Origin: Nitratidesulfovibrio sp.
Lineage (GTDB): Bacteria > Desulfobacterota > Desulfovibrionia > Desulfovibrionales > Desulfovibrionaceae
DNA: 40,322 bases
NCBI RefSeq assembly: GCF_040373385.1
Contig: NZ_JBDXXH010000003.1
Coordinates: 565,152-605,473 of the forward strand
Direction: 5' to 3'
The position numbers and the translations under genes are program-made. Under the pieces are notes generated by a model. That model worked only from the letters and a program-made list of their open reading frames with translations, made no database searches and had not been told where the DNA came from. This document shows positions 8,654-16,808 of this stretch, one piece after another. Numbering within the stretch: position 1 is the stretch's first letter; every line of letters starts with the position of its first letter.

Positions 8654-8956
8654 GTGGTCCGGTCAGGGTACCGGCGGGGTCGGGGGGGGGGGGACGGGCT
8701 GCGGCCACGCGCGGCCACTGCGGGCCGTTGCGGTTGCGGTGAGGCAGGGGGGAACGTCCGTGGCGTTCCGGGCATCGGGTCCTCACACTGAAAGAGTACC
8801 CAATCAATTGGCAGGGCGCAAGGGGCGCGCAATGCAGCCAGCCCCCGTGTGGCTCCCCATGCCGTCCCCGTGCGGGCTTGTCGCCTCCGTGCCGCCCGTT
8901 TGCGGCCTGCCCCGCCTGCGCGGCAGCGTGCGGGCCACTGCGCTACGCCATGTTCC
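8654..8956. other. Intergenic region with a 12-G homopolymer
   Basis: This 303-bp gap separates two minus-strand genes. It contains twelve consecutive G at 8682-8693, close upstream of the hypothetical gene starting at 8653. An AT-richer stretch near 8795-8815 (minus strand TTGATTGGGTACTCTTTC) could be promoter sequence. No gene is seen. Confidence 0.6.
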
Positions 8957-11482
8957 TCAGCGTTCCCCGGCGCGCAGCAGGGCCTCGCGGGCGTCATGGT
9001 CGCGCCCCCGCACTTGCAGGGCGCGGGCCAGTTCCAGCCAGCCCTGCTTCAGGTCGGGGCGCAGGGCCACGCTTTGCCGGGCCATCACTTCCGCGATTTC
9101 CGGGTCCTCGCCGCCGTCCAGGTACAGCCGGGCCATGAGTTGCAGGGCTATGGCGTCCTGCGGGTTGTGCAGCAGCGCCTCGTGCAGGTGCTCGCGGGCC
9201 TCGTCGGGGCGGCCCTGACGCATGCACAGCCGGGCCAGGTGGCGGCAGGTAAGCGCCGCGCCCCCGTCCAGTTTCGCGGCCTTGGTGTAGTACTGCCGGG
9301 CCTGGGCGAAGCGCTTCTCGCCTTCGGCCAGTTGGCCCAGGCGGATCAGGGCGTAGACATGCCCCGGCGCGTTGCGCAGGCACTTGCGGAAGCAGTCGCG
9401 CGCCTCCGCAGCTTCGCCCTCGGACTGGCAGACCGTGCCCAGGTTGTACAGGGCCATGGGGTCGCCGGGTTTGCGCGTCAGCGCCTCGCCGAAGTGGCGC
9501 CGCGCCTCGGAATGCCGCCCCAGCCCTGCCATGCACACCCCCAGCGAATTCCAGGCCATGGTGTTGCCTTCGTCCGCCAGCAGGGCCAGTTTGTATTCCT
9601 CTATGGCCCCGAAGGTGTCGCCCAGGCTGTAGCGCTTGTCCGCGCTGATGTTCAGCGCCAGAGAATCCAGCACGCCCACGCGCGGCGCGGGCAGCAGCAT
9701 GGCGTATTCCAGGGCCTTCAGGCAGTTTTCCAGCGCGTCGGCCTTGCGGTAGCTGAGGTACGGATGGCAGGCCACCCCTACGGCGGCCCCGATGCGCAGG
9801 CGGCGTTCCAGTTCGTGGCACAGCGCGCCGTATGTTTCCCGCGCCCCGCCCGTTCCGACGGGGCCATCGGGCGTCATGCCGGGGTGGAAGAAGATCAGGC
9901 TGTTCAGGCCGTAGCGTCCGCCCAGGGCCTGCGGGCCCAGAAGGTCGCGGCACAGTTGGGCGGCCTCGGCCATGAGCTGTTCCGGATGCGCGGCACGGCC
10001 TTCCGGCTCGCGGCCCTCGTCCGACAGCCGGATGAGCGCCAGGGCAAAAGCGTCGCAGCGTTCGCGCTCCGCGCTCCAGCGGGCCAGGAAGTCGCCGTGG
10101 CGGAACAGCCCGGTCAGGGGATCGGTGCGTGGGGCTTCGCCTGCGCCGTCGCGCACGGTGACGCCCTTTTCCTCGGGCAGCAGGGTCAGCCGGTCGCCGG
10201 GTTCCACCGGCCAGGTGGGGTCGCCCACGTGCATGATTTCAGCCAGCGAGGTGTTGTCGCGCACTTCCATCAGCACCACCTCGCCCTTGTACAGGGGCTG
10301 GCGCGGCTCCTGCGAGCCGCCGCGCACGGGGTAGGCCACCGACCACACGGAAAAGCGCTGCCCTTCGCGGGCGTTCATGTTGCCGCCAAGGCTCACCACC
10401 ACCCGTGACAGGGGCAGGGTTTCCAGCACCCGGCCACCTTCGGCCAGGATGCGCGAAAAGCCCATCACCGGTACGCCGGGCGCGGCGTCGCCCTTGCCGT
10501 CGCCGTCGCCCGGTGCCAGTGCGGCGGCCTCCACGGCCACGGCGGCGGCCATGCGCGATTTGCGCAGCAGCACCCGGGCCTGTTCGCCGTGGTCACGGGC
10601 AAAGGCCGCGCCTTCCATGTCCTGCGGGTAGACGGCGAACCCGGCGGAAACGGTCACCCCCACCGGTTCGTCGGTGAGCCCGCAGGTGATGGTCACCCCA
10701 CGCAGGCGGCGCACCATGTCCACGGCCAGCTTGCGGCAGCCACCGGACGTGCCAGCAGGCACGAACAGGGCGAATTCGAAGTCTCCGGTGCGGGCGGCCA
10801 GCGCCTGTTCCGGCGCGGCGCGGCGCAGTTCTTCGGCCAGCGCGGCGATGAGTCGGTCGGCGAAGACGTAGCCGTGGTCTCGCGCCACCTCGCGCAGGCT
10901 GCCCAGGCGCACGGCGATGACGCCCATGCTGGCCCGGTGCCCGGCGACCAGGTCGCACTTGCCTTCCGACGCGGTGGAAAAGCAGTCGCGGATGCAGTCC
11001 ACCTCGCGCGCTATGGCGTCGAGCAGATGTTGGCGGGTGGCCAGCCCCGTAACCGGGTCGGTCAGGCTGGCCTTGTACAGTTGCAGGTTTTCCAGGCACA
11101 GCCCGGCCACGCCCGGCAGCACGGGCGAAAGCGCACGCGCCGTGCGCGCGGGCACGCCGCGCGCCACGAACACGCCCAACTGTTCGCCCTGATGCATCAG
11201 CGGGACCAGCAGCTTGCGTTCCTGCGGCAGCCACAGCGGTTCCGGGCCGCTGGCGGCACGGGGAAAATACAGGCTGTATGCCTTGAAGGACAGCACGCGG
11301 GCCATGGCGTCGCGCAGGCGGTGTTCGAATGCGATCAGGTCGCGCCGGGTAAGCGGTACCTGTCGCACGGGCTGGCCCGGATTTTCGGACCGAGCGGCCC
11401 GCGTCGAAGGGCAGGTGGTGTCGGCGGGCTGGAAACTGTCGGGCGCGGCGGCGCCTGGTGCTGTGGGCTGCTTCATGGACAT
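8957..11482 (-). CDS. Double degenerate GGDEF-like domain and TPR protein
   Basis: The 841-residue cytosolic protein has several parts. Residues about 40-140 form a GAF-like or sensor region (FKAYSLYFP.. LLVPLMHQGEQLGVFVARG). Next comes a diguanylate-cyclase-like domain starting at LTDPVTGLATRQHLLDAI, where the GGDEF loop reads ARTGDFEFALF. A linker and beta-rich segment follow. A second, more degenerate GGDEF-like domain starts at TDPLTGLFRHGDFLARW, and its signature loop reads GGRYGLNSLIFF. TPR repeats (NTMAWNSLGVCMAGLGRHSE.., DPMALYNLGTVCQSEGEAAE.., and others) run from about residue 605 to the end. Neither GGDEF loop is canonical, so it is probably not an active cyclase. It more likely binds nucleotides or acts as a TPR scaffold. 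The start ATG at 11482 is chosen; ATG at 11476 is an alternative. Confidence 0.82.
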   Translation of the reverse strand: MSMKQPTAPGAAAPDSFQPADTTCPSTRAARSENPGQPVRQVPLTRRDLIAFEHRLRDAMARVLSFKAYSLYFPRAASGPEPLWLPQERKLLVPLMHQGEQLGVFVARGVPARTARALSPVLPGVAGLCLENLQLYKASLTDPVTGLATRQHLLDAIAREVDCIRDCFSTASEGKCDLVAGHRASMGVIAVRLGSLREVARDHGYVFADRLIAALAEELRRAAPEQALAARTGDFEFALFVPAGTSGGCRKLAVDMVRRLRGVTITCGLTDEPVGVTVSAGFAVYPQDMEGAAFARDHGEQARVLLRKSRMAAAVAVEAAALAPGDGDGKGDAAPGVPVMGFSRILAEGGRVLETLPLSRVVVSLGGNMNAREGQRFSVWSVAYPVRGGSQEPRQPLYKGEVVLMEVRDNTSLAEIMHVGDPTWPVEPGDRLTLLPEEKGVTVRDGAGEAPRTDPLTGLFRHGDFLARWSAERERCDAFALALIRLSDEGREPEGRAAHPEQLMAEAAQLCRDLLGPQALGGRYGLNSLIFFHPGMTPDGPVGTGGARETYGALCHELERRLRIGAAVGVACHPYLSYRKADALENCLKALEYAMLLPAPRVGVLDSLALNISADKRYSLGDTFGAIEEYKLALLADEGNTMAWNSLGVCMAGLGRHSEARRHFGEALTRKPGDPMALYNLGTVCQSEGEAAEARDCFRKCLRNAPGHVYALIRLGQLAEGEKRFAQARQYYTKAAKLDGGAALTCRHLARLCMRQGRPDEAREHLHEALLHNPQDAIALQLMARLYLDGGEDPEIAEVMARQSVALRPDLKQGWLELARALQVRGRDHDAREALLRAGER

Positions 11483-11787
11483 GGCTTATACCGTTTTTTC
11501 GCACCGTTGGAAAGTCGTGCGCAGTTGTGCGCGGCAAGGTGTGCCATGGCCCGGAGGCGAGGCGGAGCACCGTCCGGTGCACGCGGGGAATGGTTGAACC
11601 GGGCGGTGGCTTGGGCTATGGTTCAAATCGTCCGGTCAGGCCAGACTGGTGCGGCCAGACTGGTGCGACCAGCCAACTGTGACCGGACTGGCGCGTACCT
11701 GTCCGCCGGGCACCACAACCCGTCACTCTCCGAGCGGCACATCCGTTTCCGACAAATTTTCCTGAAGCATTTACCAAGAAACTACCC
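11483..11787. other. Divergent intergenic region with small repeats
   Basis: This 305-bp gap lies between divergent genes. It contains an inverted repeat, ttgaacc at 11594-11600 and ggttcaa at 11620-11626, and a 14-bp direct repeat (ggccagactggtgc) at 11639-11652 and 11653-11666. A third, weaker copy lies near 11691. No gene is seen. Confidence 0.5.
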
Positions 11788-12333
11788 ATGACGGACATGA
11801 CGGACCCGCATATTCCCGATGCATCCCGCGCCGTGCTCGACGCCCTGCACGAGCGGCGCAGCATCCGCCGCTTTACCGGCGAACCGGTCACCCGCGACGA
11901 GGTCGTGGCCCTGCTGGACGCGGCCCGCTGGGCACCCAGCGGCCTGAACAACCAGCCGTGGCGTTTTCTGGTGGTACGGCCCGGCGACCCCAGGCAGGAG
12001 GCGCTGGCGGGCTGCACCAAGTACGCCCGCATCGTGCGCGACGCCGGGGTGCTGGTGGCCGTGTTTCTCGACCGGGAGACATGCTACCACCCCATGAAGG
12101 ACCATCAGGGCGCGGGGGCCTGCATCCAGAACCTGCTGCTGGCCGCCCACGCGCTGGGCCTTGGCGCGGTGTGGCTGGGCGAGATCGTCAACCAGGCTGA
12201 CCAAGTGGAACAGGTCCTTGGCCTGCCCGCCGGACGGTATGAATTCATGGCCCTCATCGCGGCCGGGCGCCCCGCCCAACGCGGATCGTCCGATCGCGTC
12301 CCCCTTGAAACACTGCTGCTGGAGGCCCTGTGA
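11788..12333 (+). CDS. Nitroreductase family protein
   Basis: The 181-residue cytosolic flavoprotein belongs to the small nitroreductase family, which uses FMN and NAD(P)H to reduce nitro compounds, quinones or related acceptors. The N-terminal ERRSIRRFTGEPV is the FMN-phosphate binding signature, followed by LLDAARWAPSGLNNQPWRFLVV. The helix QGAGACIQNLLLAAHALGLGAVWLGEI is the usual second flavin-contact region. The length is typical for the single-domain subfamily, and the natural substrate is not evident. The next gene starts within its stop codon (GTGA overlap), so the two are translationally coupled. The Shine-Dalgarno sequence is weak (accaagaaac). Confidence 0.92.
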   Translation: MTDMTDPHIPDASRAVLDALHERRSIRRFTGEPVTRDEVVALLDAARWAPSGLNNQPWRFLVVRPGDPRQEALAGCTKYARIVRDAGVLVAVFLDRETCYHPMKDHQGAGACIQNLLLAAHALGLGAVWLGEIVNQADQVEQVLGLPAGRYEFMALIAAGRPAQRGSSDRVPLETLLLEAL

Positions 12334-12971
12334 GCCCTGTGAAGCCGCGCATTTCCACCTTTCCCATGGGGCCGCTGGAGACCAACGGCTATCTCGTGCA
12401 CCTGGGCGGGGCTGCCGTGGCCGTGGACCCCGGCGGCATGCCGCGTCCCCTGCTCCAGTACGCGGAAAAGAACGGGCTTGCGCTTACGCACATCCTGATC
12501 ACCCATCTGCACTTCGACCACATCTACGGCGCGGCGGCCCTGGCGGAAGCCACTGGCGCGCCGGTGCTGGCAAGTGCCGCCGATGCCTTCCTGATGGAGA
12601 CGGAACTGGGCCGGGGCGGAGCCTTCGGCTTTCCGAAGGTGACGCCGTTCAGCTACCAGCCGGTGGAAGAGGGCGAGCTGGAATTGGGCGCCATCGCCTG
12701 CCGCGCCCTGGCAACGCCGGGCCACACGCCGGGCAGCCTGTCGTTCCATTTTCCGCAGGCGGGCGCGGTGATCGTGGGCGACCTGCTGTTCCACCGGTCC
12801 ATCGGCCGCACGGACTTTCCCGGCGGCGACCTGGACGCCCTGCGCCGTTCGGTGGTGCAGAAGATATTTACCCTGCCCGACGACACCGTGGTCTACCCCG
12901 GCCACGGGCCGGAAACCACCGTGGGTTCCGAAAAATTGAACAACCCGTACTTCACGGAGTTTTCCCTGTAG
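12330..12971 (+). CDS. Metallo-beta-lactamase-fold hydrolase (glyoxalase II-like)
   Basis: The 213-residue protein has the binuclear-metal motif THLHFDH (His59, His61, Asp63, His64). It also has the downstream TPGHTPGS and the third metal ligand region VGDLLFHRSIGRTD, and it ends with the conserved YPGHGPET. This is the standard glyoxalase II / MBL-fold hydrolase layout. Such enzymes cleave thioesters or related bonds; the specific substrate is unknown. The GTG start at 12330 overlaps the nitroreductase stop by four bases. The pairing with a nitroreductase suggests a detoxification or redox role, which is inference. Confidence 0.92.
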   Translation: MSPVKPRISTFPMGPLETNGYLVHLGGAAVAVDPGGMPRPLLQYAEKNGLALTHILITHLHFDHIYGAAALAEATGAPVLASAADAFLMETELGRGGAFGFPKVTPFSYQPVEEGELELGAIACRALATPGHTPGSLSFHFPQAGAVIVGDLLFHRSIGRTDFPGGDLDALRRSVVQKIFTLPDDTVVYPGHGPETTVGSEKLNNPYFTEFSL

Positions 12972-13060
12972 CCTTTACGTACAGGCTGTTATATGCGGAG
13001 CCTATGGACATGCCGGAACCGCTGCTCGTCGATTTGCGCGCCACCTGCTGAGGGGTGGGC

Positions 13061-13318
13061 ATGGAGGTAGGTTGGTACCTCCGTTTCAAGCCGGATGCGG
13101 CTCTGGTGTTTCTGGTCGGCCACGGGTCCGTGGATGCGGCGCTGGGTGCGCTGCACACGGTTTCCGGCTGGCTGGCCGATGTCACCCGGCACGAGAGCCA
13201 TGCGGAAATCCGCTTCCGGCGAGGCACGCCGGACGGCGACGACGCGCGGCAGCACGGGCCGACGGGGCCAAACGATGCCGGTGGGGGGCGCCACACCGGG
13301 GGGCACGGCAAGGAGTAG
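13061..13318 (+). CDS. Small hypothetical protein
   Basis: I do not recognise this 85-residue protein. The first 55 residues look folded (MEVGWYLRFKPDAALVFLV.. GALHTVSGWLADVTRH), while the tail is Gly/His/Asp-rich and probably disordered. Its stop codon lies within aaggagtag, which is also the ribosome binding site of the next gene two bases on. Coupled translation with the flavoprotein gene is therefore likely. An alternative GTG start lies at 13055. It could be a small partner of the flavoprotein or a chance frame; the tight spacing favours a real gene. Confidence 0.5.
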   Translation: MEVGWYLRFKPDAALVFLVGHGSVDAALGALHTVSGWLADVTRHESHAEIRFRRGTPDGDDARQHGPTGPNDAGGGRHTGGHGKE

Positions 13319-13320
13319 CC

Positions 13321-13953
13321 ATGAACACAAGCACCATTCCTGCCCGGGCGTTGTCATGCAGCCCGCGCGCCAACGGCAACAGCGACAAACTGGCTGCGCT
13401 GTTCGCGCGCGGATTCGCCGAGGCTGGCGGCAACATAGAGGTCACGCTGATGCGCCAGTACGAGGTGCGCCCCTGTGTGTCCTGCTACCGCTGCCAGCAC
13501 GATCCCAACGGCTGGTGCTTCCTGGAGGGCACCGACCGCAGTGCGCCGCTGTTCTCCATGCTGCACGAGGCACCCGCGCTGTTCTTTGCCGCGCCGGTGT
13601 TCTTCTATCACCTGCCTGCCATGTTCAAGGCCTTCATCGACAGGGGCCAGTCGTACTGGTTGCGGCGCGAGGCGGGCGATGTGCGCCTGCTGTCCCTGCC
13701 GCGCCGCACGGCCTGGGTGGCCCTGGTGGCCGGTCGCAAGAAGGGCGAGCACATCTTTGACGGCAGCCTGCTGACGTTGCGTTACTTCCTTGCGGCGTTC
13801 AACATCACCCTGGCCGAACCGCTGCTGCTGGCGGGCTATGACGGCCCGGACGACATCGCCAACGATCCGACAACCTGCGCGCGGGTGCTGGAATACGGCG
13901 GCAACGCCGCGCGGGCCATGTTCGACGGTCAGGCCATGGCCGTGAACCAGTAG
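13321..13953 (+). CDS. NADPH-dependent FMN reductase / iron-sulfur flavoprotein (Isf-like)
   Basis: The 210-residue protein has a flavodoxin-like fold. The N-terminal ALSCSPRANGNSDKLAALFARGF is the FMN-phosphate loop of this family. It is followed by the compact cysteine motif CVSCYRCQHDPNGWC, i.e. CX2CX2CX7C. This matches the cluster-binding pattern known for iron-sulfur flavoproteins, so a [4Fe-4S] cluster is likely. PALFFAAPVFFYHLPAMFKAFIDR is the second flavin-contact region. Such proteins move electrons between ferredoxin-like donors and small acceptors in anaerobes. It starts directly after aaggagtagcc, two bases behind the small upstream gene and three bases before comF. Confidence 0.88.
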   Translation: MNTSTIPARALSCSPRANGNSDKLAALFARGFAEAGGNIEVTLMRQYEVRPCVSCYRCQHDPNGWCFLEGTDRSAPLFSMLHEAPALFFAAPVFFYHLPAMFKAFIDRGQSYWLRREAGDVRLLSLPRRTAWVALVAGRKKGEHIFDGSLLTLRYFLAAFNITLAEPLLLAGYDGPDDIANDPTTCARVLEYGGNAARAMFDGQAMAVNQ

Positions 13954-13956
13954 CCG

Positions 13957-14745
13957 GTGCATCCCTTTCGGGCACGCCTTCTGGCGTGGGCGCGTGCCTG
14001 CGGCCTGGCCGAGGTGCGTTGCGCCGCGTGCGGCAGGCCGTGCGACGGGCATGCCGCCGCACCGCCCGGCACGCCGGAATCCTCTTCCCATGCCCCGCCC
14101 CTGTGTCCGGCCTGCGCCGTGGCCCTGGCCCCGCGCCGGGGCGGCATTTGCCCGCGCTGCGGCGCGCCGCATGCCCTGTCCGCGCTGCCGGATACCCCCT
14201 GCGGGCATTGCCTGGCCACCCCGCCGCCGTGGGCGGCCTTTCGCATGCACGGGCTGTACGAGGGCGCCCTGCGTCATCTGGTGCTGCGGGTGAAATTTGC
14301 CGAAGACCATGCCGCGGCACGGTTGCTGGGGGGGCTGTTGGCCACGGCCTGCGCCGACCTGCCCCGGCCCGACGGGGTGGTGCCGGTGCCCCTGCACCCG
14401 GAACGGCTGCGGCGCAGGGGCTGCAACCAGTGTCTGGAACTCGCCCGCCTGCCCGCCGCCGTCCTGGGCGTGCCGCTGCGTCCCGGCTGGCTGACCCGCG
14501 TGGTACCCACCCGCCCGCAGACCGGGCTTTCACGCCAGGAGCGCCGCAGCAACCTGCGCGGGGCGTTCGTCGCGCACCCGGAAGTGCGCGGCAGGCGCGT
14601 CCTGCTGGTGGACGACATCTGCACCACCGGCACCACGTTGGCCCGCGCTGCGGACTGCCTGCTGCGGGCCGGTGCCGTGGCCGTAGACTGCGCCGTGGCG
14701 GCGCGCACCCCGGCCCATCCCGTCTCCCCTGACTGGCGCGGATAG
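13957..14745 (+). CDS. ComF family protein (phosphoribosyltransferase-like)
   Basis: The 262-residue cytosolic protein has an N-terminal zinc-finger-like cysteine set (CAACGRPC, CPACA, CPRCGAPH, CGHC). A type I phosphoribosyltransferase domain follows, with the PRPP-binding motif VLLVDDICTTGTTL near residues 208-221. KFAEDHAAARLLGGLLA, VPVPLHPERLRRRGCNQ and the Arg-rich TRPQTGLSRQERRSNL are typical ComF/GntX features. Family members are linked to DNA uptake in naturally competent bacteria, but the role in others is unclear. The GTG start lies three bases after the flavoprotein stop, in the same operon. Confidence 0.92.
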   Translation: MHPFRARLLAWARACGLAEVRCAACGRPCDGHAAAPPGTPESSSHAPPLCPACAVALAPRRGGICPRCGAPHALSALPDTPCGHCLATPPPWAAFRMHGLYEGALRHLVLRVKFAEDHAAARLLGGLLATACADLPRPDGVVPVPLHPERLRRRGCNQCLELARLPAAVLGVPLRPGWLTRVVPTRPQTGLSRQERRSNLRGAFVAHPEVRGRRVLLVDDICTTGTTLARAADCLLRAGAVAVDCAVAARTPAHPVSPDWRG

Positions 14746-14835
14746 CCGCCGCCGGTTGCCGTTATCCGGCCTTTTCCACAGCCCCTTCCCCCTCCACAGC
14801 CCAAACCCGCGCGTGGCAACCGCAAGGAGCATGCA

Positions 14836-15573
14836 ATGGAATCGACAGCAAGGAATGCCATCGTCACCGGCGGTTCGCGCGGCATAGGCCGGGCCATCGC
14901 CCTGCGCCTGGCGCGGGACGGGTTCGGCGTGGTGGTCAACTACGCCAGCAACGCAGCCGCCGCGCTTGAAGTGGTGGACGCCATCACCACGGCGGGCGGA
15001 CGTGCCGTGGCCGTGCCCGGCGATGTGGGCGAGGCGGGCGACGTTGAGCGCCTGTTCGACGCCGCGCACGCTGCCTTCGGCCCGGTGGGGGTGGTGGTGA
15101 ACAGCGCGGGCGTCATGCCCATGCTGCCCATTGCCGGGGGCGATACCGCCGCCTTCGAGAGGGTGATGCGCACCAACCTGACCGGTACCTTCAACGTGCT
15201 GTCCCGGGCGGCGAACACGCTCACGGCGGGCGGGCGCATCATTGCCCTTTCCAGCAGCGTCATCGCCAAGTCGTTTCCCGGTTACGGACCGTACATCGCC
15301 AGCAAGGCGGGGGTGGAAGGGCTGGTGCGGGTGCTGGCCAACGAACTGCGGGGGCGGTCCATCACCGTCAACGCCGTGGCACCCGGTCCGGTGGCCACGG
15401 ACCTGTTCCTGAACGGCAAGACCGAAGAACAGATCGCCGCCATCGGCAAGCTTGCTCCCCTGGAGCGGCTGGGCACGCCGGAAGAGATAGCCGCCGTGGT
15501 GTCCTTCCTGGCCGGGCCGGAAGGCGGCTGGGTCAATGCCCAGGTGGTGCGGGTGAACGGCGGCTTCGCCTGA
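14836..15573 (+). CDS. Short-chain dehydrogenase/reductase (FabG-like)
   Basis: This 245-residue cytosolic NAD(P)-dependent oxidoreductase has the Rossmann motif TGGSRGIG (residues 11-18) and NSAG at 89-92. The catalytic set is Asn114, Ser140, Tyr153 and Lys157 in PYIASKAGVEGL. The C-terminal VNGGF follows the usual SDR layout. Arg15 in the glycine motif suggests NADPH preference. It resembles 3-oxoacyl-ACP reductases but lies outside any fatty-acid gene cluster, so the substrate is open. A good caaggagcatgca ribosome binding site precedes the start. Confidence 0.92.
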   Translation: MESTARNAIVTGGSRGIGRAIALRLARDGFGVVVNYASNAAAALEVVDAITTAGGRAVAVPGDVGEAGDVERLFDAAHAAFGPVGVVVNSAGVMPMLPIAGGDTAAFERVMRTNLTGTFNVLSRAANTLTAGGRIIALSSSVIAKSFPGYGPYIASKAGVEGLVRVLANELRGRSITVNAVAPGPVATDLFLNGKTEEQIAAIGKLAPLERLGTPEEIAAVVSFLAGPEGGWVNAQVVRVNGGFA

Positions 15574-15608
15574 TTTCCCGTTGCAGCCGACCACGTTCCC
15601 CGTAGGAG

Positions 15609-15649
15609 AGGGCCGAGAGCGCGGGCCAGACGGCCTGCATCTCGGCCCT
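15609..15649 (+). terminator. Branched hairpin, probable terminator of the SDR gene
   Basis: Outer arms agggccgag (15609-15617) and ctcggccct (15641-15649) enclose a second stem (gcgggcc with ggcctgc). A T run (cttttaat) follows about ten bases later. It may end the upstream operon or be a structured leader of the DUF4198 gene. Confidence 0.45.
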
Positions 15650-15664
15650 TGCGTGCTTTTAATG

Positions 15665-15717
15665 GTGACACGACATGATGTTTCGTGTAACGAAGCATTT
15701 CATATTTTACGCTTCGT
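15665..15717 (+). promoter_or_regulatory. Candidate operator/promoter of the DUF4198 gene
   Basis: In an AT-rich stretch, gtgacac (15665-15671) and gtgtaac (15685-15691) form an inverted repeat with one mismatch and a 13-bp spacer. A second inverted repeat, acgaagc (15690-15696) with gcttcgt (15711-15717), overlaps it. The spacing resembles a metal-regulator site, but the arms do not match the NikR consensus I know for Desulfovibrio. The gene starts about 40 bp downstream. Confidence 0.4.
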
Positions 15718-15753
15718 ATTCTTGCACGCATATCAACAGGAAAGGAGTATCCT

Positions 15754-16542
15754 ATGCAGCTTCGCAGGCTTGTCGGCGCGCTGGCGCTGGTGCTCGTCAC
15801 GGCGGCCCCGGCCCTTGCCCACTTCGGCATGATCATCCCCGACGCCCCGGTGGCCACCGCCACCAAGCGCGCCACCACCGTCACCCTGTCGTTCTCCCAC
15901 CCCTTCGAGGGGCACGGCATGAACCTGGAACGCCCCCAGGCCTTCGGCGTGGTGCGGGTGGACGGTGACAAGACCGAGCGCACCGACCTGCTGGCCTCGC
16001 TGAAGGAAGCCAAGGTCATGGGCAAGGCCGCCTGGAAGACCGATTTCACCTTTCCCAAGCCCGGCGTGTACATGTTCACCATGGAACCCAAGCTGTACTG
16101 GGAACCGGAAGAAGACTGCTACATCCAGCACCTGACCAAGGTGGTGGTTCCCGCCTTCGGCAACGAGGACGGCTGGGACACCCCGGCGGGGCTGAAGTTC
16201 GAGATCATTCCCCTTACCCGGCCCTTCGGCAATTACGCGGGCGGCGTGTTCACCGGCGTGGCCATGCTGGACGGCAAGCCCGCCCCCGGCGTGGACGTGG
16301 AAGTGGAATACTACAATGCCCAGGGCAAGTACGCCGCGCCCACCGAGTTCCACGTGACCCAGGTGGTCAAGACCGACGCCAACGGCGTGTTCACCGCTGC
16401 CTGCCCGCTGGCGGGCTGGTGGGGCTTTGCCGCGCTGACCACCGGGCCCGAGCAGGTCAAGGGGCCTGATGGCACCATGAAGGACGTGGAAATCGGCGCG
16501 GTGCTCTGGACCCGCTTCGACGCCTTCAAGCCTGCCAAGTAG
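15754..16542 (+). CDS. DUF4198 periplasmic protein (possible metal-uptake component)
   Basis: The 262-residue precursor has a signal peptide (MQLRRLVGALALVLVTAAPA then LA), with likely cleavage between ALA and HFGM. The mature protein would then start with histidine. The rest matches DUF4198: HFGMIIPD.., SFSHPFEGHGMNLERP, YMFTMEPKLYWEPEEDCYIQH, and a late Ig-like segment (GKPAPGVDVEVEYYN.. FTAACPLAGWWGFA). DUF4198 proteins such as NikK are periplasmic partners of nickel/cobalt ECF transporters. An N-terminal His is a plausible metal ligand. No transporter gene is adjacent, so metal binding is inference. The ribosome binding site aaaggagtatcct is strong. Confidence 0.85.
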   Translation: MQLRRLVGALALVLVTAAPALAHFGMIIPDAPVATATKRATTVTLSFSHPFEGHGMNLERPQAFGVVRVDGDKTERTDLLASLKEAKVMGKAAWKTDFTFPKPGVYMFTMEPKLYWEPEEDCYIQHLTKVVVPAFGNEDGWDTPAGLKFEIIPLTRPFGNYAGGVFTGVAMLDGKPAPGVDVEVEYYNAQGKYAAPTEFHVTQVVKTDANGVFTAACPLAGWWGFAALTTGPEQVKGPDGTMKDVEIGAVLWTRFDAFKPAK

Positions 16543-16808
16543 CGCACGGCGGGCTAACCCGCCGGCTGCGCGCCGCACTGTCCGCCCGGTTCCGGTGTTT
16601 GCCGGGGCCGGGCGTTGTCGCATCCGCAGGCCAGCGGAACAGCGCGATAAAGAGGCACTGCACGGCGCATGCAGTGGGTAGGGCGCGTGATTGGTTGCCG
16701 CTTGATGGCTTGCATTCCACGGGCGAAGCCTTATGATTGCCCGAACGCCACCGGTGCTGCCTTCACGGCGCACCGGCCCGGCGTCAGAATCGGTCCGGAG
16801 GCCTTCCC

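Noticed and set aside
15665..15691. NikR binding site before the DUF4198 gene
   Set aside because: The inverted repeat has the right size, but the arm sequence differs from the GTGTTAC/GTAACAC form I know, so it is listed only as a generic operator candidate.
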